Part shown: piece by piece, positions 55,929 to 63,893 of the stretch
Layout of the letters: every line of letters begins with the position of its first letter
Numbering within the stretch: the stretch's first letter is position 1
Position numbers and translations under genes: made by a program
Notes under the pieces: model-generated
Database searches by the model: none
Told to the model about the DNA's origin: nothing
The model's input: only the letters and a program-made list of their open reading frames with translations
Assembly (NCBI GenBank): GCA_035536915.1
Contig: DATLNE010000040.1
Span: 1-64,000, forward strand
From: Acidimicrobiales bacterium
Lineage (GTDB): Bacteria; Actinomycetota; Acidimicrobiia; Acidimicrobiales; JAHWLA01
DNA: 64,000 nucleotides
Direction: 5' to 3'

Positions 55929-57131
55929 GTGCGCACGAGGCCGAAGACCGGGAGTTCGTTGCCCCCGGGCTTCGGGACCATCTGGATGTGCGTTGCACTC
56001 GACCTGGTGGGGTTCGGCATCGTGCTCCCCATCCTGCCCCTCTACGCCGAGGAGTTCGGGGCCCGGGCGCTGTCGGCCACCGGCTTGGTGGCCGCCTTCT
56101 CGGCCGCCCAGTTGGTGTTCTCGCCCATCTGGGGGCGGCTGTCGGACCGGGTGGGGCGCAAGCCCATCCTGGTGCTGTCGTTGGCGGGCACGGCGGTGGG
56201 CAGCCTGCTCACCGGGCTGGCGGGCTCGTTGACGATCCTGTTCGTGGGGCGGGTGGTCGACGGGATCTCCGGCGCCAGCGTGTCGGTGGCCCAGGCGTCG
56301 GTGGCCGACATCGCCCCGCCCGAGCAGCGGGCCCGCTTGCTGGGGCTGTTGGGGGCGGCCTTCGGGTTGGGGTTCGTGGCCGGCCCTGCCATCGGGGCGC
56401 TCGCCGCCCTGGGCGACCACCGCATCCCCTTTTTCATCGCCGCCGCCCTGGCCGCCGTCAATGCCGTGGTGGCGTGGCGCCGCCTGCCCGAAACCCACCC
56501 CAACCGCCGTTCTGGTGGGGGAATCGCGCGCCAGGGCGCGCGATTCCCGGACCAGAACGAGGTGCCGCGGTCGTGGCGGCGGCGGGGGGTGGCCGAACTG
56601 GTCATCGGCGCCTTCGTGTCCCTCACCGCCTTCAGCGCCTTCGAGGCCACCTTCTCCCTCTTCGCCGAGCGCCGCCTCGACCTGCAGTTGGCGTCGATCG
56701 GCGGGCTGTTCGCCGCCGTCGGGCTGGTGCTGGCCTTGGTGCAATGGCGCCTGCTCGGCCCGGTGGTCGACCGGCTGGGCGAGGCGGGCACCTTGCGGCT
56801 GGGCCTCGTGCTCAACGGCGTGGGCCTGGCGATGCTGGCCGCCGTCCATTCGTGGGCGCTGCTGGTTCCCACGCTGTTGTGCCTCATCGTGGGGCAGGGG
56901 TTCGTGACGCCCACGCTGTCGTCGATCCTGGCCGGACGCGTGCGGGCCGACCGGCGGGGCACGGCGCTGGGCGTCCAGCAGGCGGCGGGCGGGCTGGCTC
57001 GGGTGGCGGGCCCGATCCTCGGCGGGGCGTTGTTCGAGCACGTGGGCGTGCCCGCGCCCTACATCGTGGGTGCCGGTCTCATGGCGGTCGCCGTGGTTAT
57101 CGTTGCACCGGCGCTGCAAAAAGAGGTCTAG
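55929..57131 (+). CDS. Major facilitator superfamily exporter (TetA/Bcr-like) carrying an in-frame palindromic insert
   Basis: About 400 residues with twelve predicted membrane segments. The loop 2-3 motif GRLSDRVGRKPILVLSL and the segment-5 motif GAAFGLGFVAGPAIG mark a drug/H+ antiporter of the 12-segment type. The central cytoplasmic loop after LPETHPN contains about 19 residues, RRSGGGIARQGARFPDQNEV, encoded by the palindromic element at 56508-56559. GTG 55929 is taken as start; TTG 55902 is an upstream in-frame alternative. Confidence 0.88.
   Translation: MRTRPKTGSSLPPGFGTIWMCVALDLVGFGIVLPILPLYAEEFGARALSATGLVAAFSAAQLVFSPIWGRLSDRVGRKPILVLSLAGTAVGSLLTGLAGSLTILFVGRVVDGISGASVSVAQASVADIAPPEQRARLLGLLGAAFGLGFVAGPAIGALAALGDHRIPFFIAAALAAVNAVVAWRRLPETHPNRRSGGGIARQGARFPDQNEVPRSWRRRGVAELVIGAFVSLTAFSAFEATFSLFAERRLDLQLASIGGLFAAVGLVLALVQWRLLGPVVDRLGEAGTLRLGLVLNGVGLAMLAAVHSWALLVPTLLCLIVGQGFVTPTLSSILAGRVRADRRGTALGVQQAAGGLARVAGPILGGALFEHVGVPAPYIVGAGLMAVAVVIVAPALQKEV
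56508..56559. repeat. Palindromic element, family A, copy 2 (inside the MFS gene)
   Basis: Arms of 25 nt (56508-56532 and 56535-56559) with two mismatches and a 2-nt loop. Outer boxes CGTTCTGGT and ACCAGAACG are identical to the copy at 50027-50080, while the inner stem (GAATCGCGCGCC) differs. It keeps the reading frame of the transporter gene and falls in its large cytoplasmic loop. Confidence 0.88.
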
Positions 57132-57150
57132 CCACCGCCGCAGGCGTCAT

Positions 57151-57166
57151 GTTACTGTCCGGTAAC
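57151..57166 (+). promoter_or_regulatory. GTTA-N8-TAAC operator-like palindrome before the acyl-CoA dehydrogenase
   Basis: GTTACTGTCCGGTAAC lies 57 nt upstream of the acyl-CoA dehydrogenase start. Same arrangement as the sites at 5008, 7155 and 14418. The rest of the 91-nt gap shows no other clear signal. Confidence 0.5.
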
Positions 57167-57222
57167 TAAGCCAATCCGCCGGAGCCGAGCTTCCGGCCGC
57201 CCGCACGAGGTCGCCACCTTCG

Positions 57223-58440
57223 ATGTCCGAATTCTCACTCGAGCTCAACGAGGACCAGCTACAGATCCAGAAGTGGGTCCACGACTTCGCTGAGAACGTC
57301 GTCCGCCCCGTCGCCTCCGAGTGGGACGAGCGCGAAGAGACGCCTTGGCCCGTGATCGAGCAGGCCGCCGAGATCGGCCTGTACTCCTTCGACTTCATCG
57401 CCAACGCCTTCGGCGACCCGGCCGGGCTGCTCCTGCCCATCGTCATGGAGGAGATGTTCTGGGGTGACGCAGGCATCGGCCTGTCGATCTTCGGCACCAC
57501 CCTCGGCGTGGCGGGCATCTTCTCCAACGGCACCGCCGAGCAGGTCATGGAGTGGGTGCCCCAGTGCTTCGTGGGCGAGAACGGCAAGCTGAACATGGCC
57601 GCCTTCGCCGTGTCGGAGCCCGACGCCGGCTCCGACGTGTCGTCGCTGCGCACCCGGGCCGTCTACGACGAGGCCAAGGACGAGTGGGTGCTCAACGGCA
57701 CCAAGACGTGGATCACCAACGGCGGCATCGCCGACATCCACGTGGTCGTCGCCTCGGTGGAGCCCGAGCTGGGGTCGCGGGGCCAGGCCAGCTTCGTCGT
57801 GCCGCCCAACACGCCCGGCCTGTCGCAGGGCCAGAAGTTCAAGAAGCACGGCATCCGGGCCTCGCACACGGCCGAGGTCGTGCTCGACGACGTGCGGGTA
57901 CCGGGGCGCTGCCTGCTGGGCGGCAAGGAGAAGCTCGACGAGCGCATTGCCCGGGCTCGTGAGGGCAAGAGCGCCAAGACGCAGGCCGCCATGGCGACCT
58001 TCGAGGCGTCCCGCCCCGCGGTGGGCGCCCAAGCCGTGGGCATCGCCCGCGCCGCCTACGAGTACGCGCTGGAGTACGCCAAGGAGCGCAAGCAGTTCGG
58101 CAAGGCGATCATCGAGAACCAGGCCATCGCCTTCAAGCTGGCCGACATGAAGACCTCGATCGACGCCGCTCGGCTGCTGGTGTGGCGGGCCGCGTGGATG
58201 GGTCGCACAGGCAAGCAGTTCACAGCGGGCGAGGGCTCGATGTCGAAGCTGTTCGCAGGCGAGACCGCCGTGCGGGTGACCGAGGAAGCCATCCAGATCC
58301 TCGGCGGCTACGGCTACGTGCGGGAGTACCCCGTCGAGCGTTGGCACCGCGACGCCAAGATCTACACGATCTTCGAAGGCACCTCCGAGATCCAGCGGCT
58401 CGTCATCAGCCGGGCCATCTCCGGAGTGCACGTCAAGTAA
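57223..58440 (+). CDS. Acyl-CoA dehydrogenase
   Basis: A 405-residue FAD enzyme of full family length. FAAFAVSEPDAGSD-type flavin segment (MAAFAVSEPDAGSDVSSL, near residue 127), WVLNGTKTWITNGG near 165, a C-terminal helical domain with RKQFGKAIIENQAIAFKLADM, and the catalytic Glu in YTIFEGTSEIQRL near residue 388. It introduces the 2,3 double bond of an acyl-CoA, the first beta-oxidation step. Monocistronic, with its own operator-like site. Confidence 0.94.
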   Translation: MSEFSLELNEDQLQIQKWVHDFAENVVRPVASEWDEREETPWPVIEQAAEIGLYSFDFIANAFGDPAGLLLPIVMEEMFWGDAGIGLSIFGTTLGVAGIFSNGTAEQVMEWVPQCFVGENGKLNMAAFAVSEPDAGSDVSSLRTRAVYDEAKDEWVLNGTKTWITNGGIADIHVVVASVEPELGSRGQASFVVPPNTPGLSQGQKFKKHGIRASHTAEVVLDDVRVPGRCLLGGKEKLDERIARAREGKSAKTQAAMATFEASRPAVGAQAVGIARAAYEYALEYAKERKQFGKAIIENQAIAFKLADMKTSIDAARLLVWRAAWMGRTGKQFTAGEGSMSKLFAGETAVRVTEEAIQILGGYGYVREYPVERWHRDAKIYTIFEGTSEIQRLVISRAISGVHVK

Positions 58441-58491
58441 CGGCAACGCCGCACCACGTGGCGTAGGTTCTGCGCCATAGCACGGTCAGGG

Positions 58492-59076
58492 GTGCTGCGG
58501 TTCTTCCTGGTGGCGGGGGCCGGCTTCGTGGTGGCCGGCCTCTTCGCCGTCCAGTCGGGCAACGAGGGCGCAGGCATCGCGGGCGGCACGTTCCTGATGA
58601 TCGGCGTGATCTGGGTGCTCGTCGCCGTCGGTGTCGGCGGCTTCTACGCCAAGCACGCCAAGAAGCAGGCGGACGACCGCCGCCTCTACGAGACCGGCAG
58701 CCGCGCCCGCGGCGTCATCGAGGAGGTCGAGCAGACGGCGACGTCGATCAACGACATGCCGGTGTTCAACCTCGTGGTGCGCATCGAACTCGAAGGCGGT
58801 GACTCGTTCGTGCACCGTCGTCGGCTGGTCACGCCGACCAGCGCCATGCCCGTGCCGGGGCAGGTGGTGAACGTGGCCTACGACCCGCGGGACCGCACCC
58901 GCGTCGCCTACGAGACGCGGCCCGGGCTCGCCGCCCTTCCCGCCGAGGTGCTCGCCGTCCGCTCGGCGGGGGGCAGCAACCTCGACGACCTGGAGCGGTT
59001 GGCCCGGCTGCGCGACCAGGGCGTGCTCACCGAGGACGAGTTCCGCGAGCAGAAGGCCCGGTTGCTGGAGGGCTGA
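58492..59076 (+). CDS. Membrane protein with C-terminal SHOCT domain
   Basis: A 194-residue protein: two N-terminal transmembrane segments (residues about 3-20 and 30-50), a DUF3592-like soluble stretch (RARGVIEEVEQTATSINDMPVFNLVVRIEL, about 68-140) and a SHOCT (short C-terminal) motif at about 163-192 (DDLERLARLRDQGVLTEDEFREQKARLL). SHOCT domains are thought to aid oligomerisation; function unknown. GTG start 51 nt after the dehydrogenase; pyruvate kinase follows 24 nt later. Confidence 0.8.
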   Translation: MLRFFLVAGAGFVVAGLFAVQSGNEGAGIAGGTFLMIGVIWVLVAVGVGGFYAKHAKKQADDRRLYETGSRARGVIEEVEQTATSINDMPVFNLVVRIELEGGDSFVHRRRLVTPTSAMPVPGQVVNVAYDPRDRTRVAYETRPGLAALPAEVLAVRSAGGSNLDDLERLARLRDQGVLTEDEFREQKARLLEG

Positions 59077-59100
59077 CGCCCGCCCGTATCGTGGGCGGCC

Positions 59101-60540
59101 ATGCCTCGCCGTACCAAGATCGTCGCCACCATCGGTCCCGCCTCCGACTCGCCCGACACGCTGCGGGCCATGATCCGGGCGGGCATGGACATGGCGCGCG
59201 TCTCGTTGTCGCACTCGTCGCTCGACGAGGCCATCGCCACGGTGGCGCGGGTGCGGGCGGCGGCCGACGCCGAGGGGTGCGTGATCGGCGTGCTGGCCGA
59301 CCTGCCGGGGCCGAAGGTGCGGGCGGCGGAGTTCCCCGAAGGCGGCGCCCACCTGGCCGAGAACGCCGTGGTCGAACTGGTGACCGACGGGACGGCCAGC
59401 AACGACACCCGCATCGTCGTCGACTACCCGATGCTGCTGAGCGAGATCGAAGCGGGCGACACGGTGGCGCTGGGCGACGGTGCGATCTCGTTGCGCATCA
59501 CCGACGTGCGGGCCGAGCGGGCGATTGCGCAGGTGGTCACCGGCGGGTGGGCGCAGGGGCGGCCCGGCGTGGCGCTGCCACCCGGGCGGTTGACGGTGTC
59601 GTCGCCGACGGCGGAGGACCTGCGCCTGCTGGCGGGCTTGGCCGAGGCCGCGGTCGACGCCGTGGCCATCTCGTTCGTGCGGGGGGCGGGCGACATGGTG
59701 CGGGCCCGCAACTCGCTGGGCTCGGGCGGGCCCATGTTCGTGGCCAAGATCGAGACGCAGGAGGCGGTCGACGACGTCGACGACATCATCGCCGTGTCCG
59801 ACGCGGTGATGGTGGCTCGCGGCGACCTCGGCATCCGGTGCGCGCTGGCCGACGTGCCGCACCACCAGAAGCGCATCATCCGCACGGGCGTGGCGTACGG
59901 GCGGCCGGTGATCACCGCCACGCAGATGCTGGAGTCGATGGTGCGGGCGCCGACGCCGACCCGGGCCGAGGTGAGCGACGTGGCCAACGCCGTGTTCGAC
60001 GGCACCTCGGCGCTGATGCTGTCGGGCGAGTCGGCCATCGGGCGCCACCCCGTGGCCGCGGTGGCCACCATGGCGGAGATCGCCGAGCGGGCCGAGCGCG
60101 AGTTCGACTACGACACCTGGGGGCGCACGCTCGGGCGCCAGCAGACACAGGACGCCGCCGACGCCCGGCCCCACGCCCGCATCACTGCTGCGGTGTCGGC
60201 CGCGGCGTGGCGGGCGGCGTCCGACGCGGGGGTGGCCGCCATCATCGCCTGCACCAACAGCGGCGCCACCGCCCGGGCCATCTCCCGCTTCCGCCCCACA
60301 GCGCCGGTGCTCGGTTGCACGCCGTCGCCCCGCACGGCCCGCCAGCTCACGGTGGCGTGGGGCATCACGCCGATGGTGATGGAGTACCAGGGCACCACTG
60401 ACGACATCGTGTGGTTCGCGGTGGAGCGGGCGGCCAAGGAGGGGTTGGTGCAGCCGGGCGACCTGGTCGCCGTGCTCGTCGGCTCGCCCACCGACCTCGA
60501 ACCGGTGACCGACAGCCTCCGCCTGGTCCGCGCCCGCTGA
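59101..60540 (+). CDS. pyk: Pyruvate kinase with K+-independent signature
   Basis: A 479-residue pyruvate kinase: KIVATIGPASDSPDTL at the N terminus, AKIETQEAVDDVDDII with the active-site Lys and Glu, VMVARGDLGI, and ITATQMLESM. It makes pyruvate and ATP from phosphoenolpyruvate and ADP. The segment DLPGPKVR carries Lys where K+-dependent enzymes have Glu117, plus Leu113 and Val118, the residues reported for K+-independent enzymes. The usual NFSHG loop is SLSHS. TATCGT at 59087-59092 with an 8-nt spacer precedes the ATG. Confidence 0.95.
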   Translation: MPRRTKIVATIGPASDSPDTLRAMIRAGMDMARVSLSHSSLDEAIATVARVRAAADAEGCVIGVLADLPGPKVRAAEFPEGGAHLAENAVVELVTDGTASNDTRIVVDYPMLLSEIEAGDTVALGDGAISLRITDVRAERAIAQVVTGGWAQGRPGVALPPGRLTVSSPTAEDLRLLAGLAEAAVDAVAISFVRGAGDMVRARNSLGSGGPMFVAKIETQEAVDDVDDIIAVSDAVMVARGDLGIRCALADVPHHQKRIIRTGVAYGRPVITATQMLESMVRAPTPTRAEVSDVANAVFDGTSALMLSGESAIGRHPVAAVATMAEIAERAEREFDYDTWGRTLGRQQTQDAADARPHARITAAVSAAAWRAASDAGVAAIIACTNSGATARAISRFRPTAPVLGCTPSPRTARQLTVAWGITPMVMEYQGTTDDIVWFAVERAAKEGLVQPGDLVAVLVGSPTDLEPVTDSLRLVRAR

Positions 60541-60561
60541 GGCGGCGCTGCCAGAACGACG

Positions 60562-60960
60562 TCAGTCGACTCGCACTCGGTCGCGCAGCCAGGCGGCTAG
60601 CCATCCTTCGTCGACTTCTCGGGCAGCTACGGCCTGCATGGCTGCCTCCGCCTCGTCCACGTCGGGCGGGTCGGGGTCCCAGGCGCAGTCGTTCAGGTCC
60701 AGGAACATCACCAACGTGGCCCACGCTGCACGCTTGTTGCCGTCGGGCAGCGGGTGGTTCCACGCGAGGCGGCAGGTCACAACGGCGGCCTTGTCGACGA
60801 AGTCCGGGTAGAAGTCGTCGTCGCCGAAGCCTGCGGCGGGCGCATGGAGCGCGGAATCGGCGAGGTCGAGCCGGGCGGCCTTGGCGAGGACGGCGGCCTC
60901 TGTCCCGGTTACCTGCTCGGCCAGCCATAGGTACTCGGCCAGGCTCAGGTAGCGGGTCAC
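60562..60960 (-). CDS. doc: Doc/Fic-family toxin (death-on-curing)
   Basis: A 132-residue Fic-fold protein with the active-site motif HPLPDGNKRAAW (His at residue 69), close to the HPFxDGNKR consensus; Leu replaces the usual Phe. Doc phosphorylates elongation factor Tu, while other Fic proteins AMPylate targets. The start overlaps the antitoxin stop (GTGA), giving a standard antitoxin-toxin operon. Short length and lack of an inhibitory helix fit Doc. Confidence 0.87.
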   Translation of the reverse strand: MTRYLSLAEYLWLAEQVTGTEAAVLAKAARLDLADSALHAPAAGFGDDDFYPDFVDKAAVVTCRLAWNHPLPDGNKRAAWATLVMFLDLNDCAWDPDPPDVDEAEAAMQAVAAREVDEGWLAAWLRDRVRVD

Positions 60961-61166
60961 CGGGCGAGTCGGTCCAGCAGTTCCTTGTCTCGCTCCAAGA
61001 GCTTGCGGGCCCGCTTCGTGAAGTCCTTGTCGGCCCGGACGCGCTCGATCTCGCTGGTGAGCGACTCGACGATCAGCGCGTTCACGCTCGTGCCCTTGAC
61101 GCGGGCGACGGCCTCCGCCTCGTCGGCCAGTTCGTCGGGCAGTCGGACAGTCGTTTGTTTCGTCAC
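60957..61166 (-). CDS. Ribbon-helix-helix antitoxin
   Basis: A 69-residue protein starting VTKQTTVRLPDELADEAEAV, a ribbon-helix-helix (Arc/CopG-like) DNA-binding N terminus, followed by a charged helical tail (ERVRADKDFTKRARKLLERDKELLDRLAR) likely to bind the Doc toxin. GTG 61166 gives the domain its proper beginning. The palindrome at 61182-61220 is 16 nt upstream and could be the operator or a separate mobile-type element. Confidence 0.85.
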   Translation of the reverse strand: MTKQTTVRLPDELADEAEAVARVKGTSVNALIVESLTSEIERVRADKDFTKRARKLLERDKELLDRLAR

Positions 61167-61181
61167 GACATCATGGTATCG

Positions 61182-61220
61182 CGAATACATGTGCGACGGT
61201 TTCCGTCGCACATGTACTCG
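61182..61220. repeat. Palindromic element, family B, copy 2 (upstream of toxin-antitoxin operon)
   Basis: Eighteen-base arms (61182-61199 and 61203-61220) with one mismatch and a TTT loop. The outer boxes AATACATG and CATGTACTCGGG match the copy at 47522-47558, and the inner stem TGCGACGG differs. It lies between the antitoxin start (leftward) and the manganese riboswitch (rightward). Confidence 0.83.
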
Positions 61221-61237
61221 GGGCGTAGACTGCCGGG

Positions 61238-61357
61238 CTTCGGAGGGGAGTAGCCCCAAAGGGGACGTCGTCATCACGGCCGAACGTTCGGCCCGGCGCC
61301 CCACCCGCCTCGTTTCGGGCGGCGAGACCTCCGCTGCTTTCGGAGGAACGCGTTCCC
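61238..61357 (+). promoter_or_regulatory. yybP-ykoY (manganese) riboswitch
   Basis: The leader of the TerC gene holds GGGGAGTAG (61245-61253) and GGCGAGACC (61321-61329), the two conserved loops of the yybP-ykoY Mn2+ element, and CATCACGG (61272-61279) between them. CGGAGG at 61241-61246 can pair with CCTCCG at 61328-61333 to close the element. The same CCTCCG can instead pair with the CGGAGG at 61341-61346 that holds the ribosome-binding site. Metal binding would thus free the ribosome site, a translational ON switch. Exact boundaries are estimates. Confidence 0.85.
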
Positions 61358-62344
61358 ATGTCGCTGCTCGCAGCCGATACCGGCCCCGCTGCCGGTGAGT
61401 TCGCCACAATCGACGCCCCGCCGTGGGCGTGGGCGGCGCTGATCGGCTTCGTCGTCGTCCTGCTGGTGGCCGACCTGCTCATCGTCCACCGCAAGCCCCA
61501 CGAGGTCACCTTCAAGGCGGCAGCCGTCGAGTCGGCGGTGTGGATCGCCATCGGCCTCGGCTTCACCGGGGTCATGGCCTTCTGGCACGGCGGCACGGCG
61601 GCGGGCGAGTACCTGGCCGGCTACCTGATCGAGAAGAGCCTCTCGGTCGACAATGTCTTCGTCTGGGCGGTGATCTTCGGCTTCTTCGCCGTGCCCAAGC
61701 GCTACCAGTTCCGGGTGCTCTTCTGGGGCATCTTCGGGGCGCTCGTCCTGCGCGCCATCTTCATCTTCGCCGGCGTCGCCCTGCTCGAGGCCTTCGACTG
61801 GATCCTCTACGTCTTCGGCGCCTTCCTCCTCTACACGGCCTGGAAGATCTCTCGCCACGAGGGCGCCGAGGTGCATCCGGAGTCGAGCGTCGTCATGCGC
61901 ATCGTGCGCCGGGTCGTTCCCTCCACGCCGGAGTACGACGGGCAGAAGCTCTTCACCCGCCGCTCGGGCAAGCTGCTGGCCACCCCGCTGTTTGCCGTGC
62001 TGCTGCTGGTGGAGACCACCGACGTCGTCTTCGCCGTCGACTCCATCCCCGCCATCCTCGCCGTCTCCCGCGAGCCGTTCATCGTGTTCGCCTCGAACGC
62101 CTTCGCCATCCTCGGCCTGCGGGCGCTGTACTTCCTGTTGTCGGGCATGGCGGGCCGGTTCCGCTACCTCAACCAGGGCTTGGGCGTCATCCTCGCCTTC
62201 GTCGGGGTGAAAATGATGATCGTGGAATGGGTCCACTTCCCCACGTGGGTCAGCCTGACCGTCATCGCCGTGGTGCTCGCCGTCACCATCTGGGCGAGCC
62301 TGCGGGCCGAACGCCGTGAGCTCGCCCAAGGAGGCGACGCTTGA
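61358..62344 (+). CDS. TerC/Alx-family membrane protein, probable manganese exporter
   Basis: A 328-residue membrane protein with about nine hydrophobic segments and the TerC-family acidic motifs SLSVDNVFVWAV (about residue 93) and ETTDVVFAVDSIPAI (about 221), plus FASNAFAILGLRALYFLL. Members under yybP-ykoY control export Mn2+ or load it into secreted proteins. GGAGG at 61342-61346 is the ribosome-binding site, 11 nt before the ATG, and is part of the switch hairpin. Confidence 0.93.
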   Translation: MSLLAADTGPAAGEFATIDAPPWAWAALIGFVVVLLVADLLIVHRKPHEVTFKAAAVESAVWIAIGLGFTGVMAFWHGGTAAGEYLAGYLIEKSLSVDNVFVWAVIFGFFAVPKRYQFRVLFWGIFGALVLRAIFIFAGVALLEAFDWILYVFGAFLLYTAWKISRHEGAEVHPESSVVMRIVRRVVPSTPEYDGQKLFTRRSGKLLATPLFAVLLLVETTDVVFAVDSIPAILAVSREPFIVFASNAFAILGLRALYFLLSGMAGRFRYLNQGLGVILAFVGVKMMIVEWVHFPTWVSLTVIAVVLAVTIWASLRAERRELAQGGDA

Positions 62345-62766
62345 ACCTCAAGGACGTCGTCGCCCGCGGCGTTACAACCGCGCACGCCGCCGTCTTCCGG
62401 CTGACCGACGGACGGGTGGGCGGGAAGCTCTTCGGGATGCCCACGCTCCTGATCACCACCACGGGGCGCAAGAGCGGAAAAGCCCGCACAACCATGCTCA
62501 CCACGCCGATGCACGACGACGACACAGTGGTGCTGGTGGCGTCGTACGGCGGCGACTCGCGGCACCCCACGTGGTTCCTGAACCTGCGTGACAACCCCGA
62601 CGTCGAAGTGGTGCTGGAGGGACGCACGCGGCGCATGAAGGCACGGGTGGCCAGCGCCGAGGAGAAGGCGACGCTGTGGCCGCAGGTCATCGCCGGCTAC
62701 AAGGGCTACGACGCGTATCAGCGCCGCACCGACCGCGACATCCCCGTGGTGATCCTCGAACCATGA
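62341..62766 (+). CDS. Deazaflavin (F420)-dependent nitroreductase-family protein (Ddn/DUF385)
   Basis: A 141-residue split-barrel protein of the Ddn group: FGMPTLLITTTGRKSGKARTTML, DTVVLVASYGGDSRHPTWFLNL and the C-terminal YQRRTDRDIPVVILEP are characteristic. In mycobacteria such proteins use F420H2 to reduce quinones or nitro compounds. The TTG start overlaps the TerC stop (TTGA), so it depends on the same transcript and riboswitch. Confidence 0.9.
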   Translation: MNLKDVVARGVTTAHAAVFRLTDGRVGGKLFGMPTLLITTTGRKSGKARTTMLTTPMHDDDTVVLVASYGGDSRHPTWFLNLRDNPDVEVVLEGRTRRMKARVASAEEKATLWPQVIAGYKGYDAYQRRTDRDIPVVILEP

Positions 62767-62796
62767 CCCGGCCGGTGGCGTCGTAGCATCCGCCAG

Positions 62797-63885
62797 ATGA
62801 TCGAAGCATCGGCAGGCGACGTCGTCGTATTGGTGGGTACCAGCAAAGGGCTGTTCGCCCTTTCGTCTGGACCTGACCGCACGCAGTGGACGACGGCGGG
62901 GCCGTTCTTCAAGGGCGAGGAGATCTACGCCGCTGCGCTCACGCCGGGGGGACGCCTGCTGGTGGGCGCCACCAGCTCGCATTGGGGACCGTCGGTGTAC
63001 CGCTCCGACGACCTCGGCGCCACGTGGACCGAGCCCGACGCCGACACCCTGCGCTTCCCGGAGTCGACCGGTGCGGCGTTGGCCCGGGTGTGGCAGCTGC
63101 TGCCCGCCGGGGGCGACGTGGTGTTCGCGGGCGTGGAGCCCGCCGCCCTGTTCCGCTCCGACGACGGGGGCACCACGTTCCGTCTCGACGAAGGGCTGTG
63201 GAACCACGAGCACCGGCCCCAGTGGCAGCCGGGCGGCGGCGGCCTGTGCCTCCACACGATCATCCCCGACCCCACGGGCGGGCCCCGCATGGCCGTCGCC
63301 GTGTCGGCCGCAGGCTTCTACCGCACCCTCGACGGCGCCCAGTGGGAGGCCGCAAACCGGGGCATCAAGGCGGTGTTCCTGCCCGACCCCGACGTGGAGT
63401 TCGGCCAATGCGTGCACAAGGTCGACCGCCATCCCACCGAGCCCGACACCCTGTTCCTCCAGCACCACTGGGGCGTGTACCGCTCCGACGACTTCGGCGG
63501 CACATGGCAGGAAATCGGGGCCGACGCCCTGCCGTCGACGTTCGGCTTTCCCGTCGTCGTCGACCCCAACCGGCCCGGCACCGCCTACGTGCTGCCGTTG
63601 GAGGGCGACTTCTTCCGGTGCACGCCGGAGGGCCGCATGCGGGTGTACCGCACCACCGACGGCGGGGAGTCGTGGGACGCCTTGGGCAACGGCCTGCCCC
63701 AGGAGGGCGCCTACCTCACCGTGTTGCGCGACGGCTTCACCGCAGACCGCCTCGACCCCGCAGGGCTTTACTTCGGCACCCGCACCGGCGAAGTGTTCGG
63801 CTCGCCCGACGCGGGCGAGTCGTGGCAGGAGCTCGCCCGCCACCTGCCGCCCGTGCTGTGCGTGAAGACGGGGATCCTGTCCTGA
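62797..63885 (+). CDS. BNR/Asp-box beta-propeller protein (sialidase/VPS10-like)
   Basis: A 362-residue beta-propeller with repeated Asp-boxes: YRSDDLGATW (about residue 68), FRSDDGGTTF (about 118), YRSDDFGGTW (about 228), YRTTDGGESW (about 283) and GSPDAGESW. No signal peptide, so cytoplasmic; no sialidase catalytic set is recognised. Such proteins are common in actinobacteria and uncharacterised. TAGCAT at 62784-62789 is 7 nt before the ATG. The next gene begins within 10 nt of its stop. Confidence 0.8.
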   Translation: MIEASAGDVVVLVGTSKGLFALSSGPDRTQWTTAGPFFKGEEIYAAALTPGGRLLVGATSSHWGPSVYRSDDLGATWTEPDADTLRFPESTGAALARVWQLLPAGGDVVFAGVEPAALFRSDDGGTTFRLDEGLWNHEHRPQWQPGGGGLCLHTIIPDPTGGPRMAVAVSAAGFYRTLDGAQWEAANRGIKAVFLPDPDVEFGQCVHKVDRHPTEPDTLFLQHHWGVYRSDDFGGTWQEIGADALPSTFGFPVVVDPNRPGTAYVLPLEGDFFRCTPEGRMRVYRTTDGGESWDALGNGLPQEGAYLTVLRDGFTADRLDPAGLYFGTRTGEVFGSPDAGESWQELARHLPPVLCVKTGILS

Positions 63886-63893
63886 CCGTCGTC

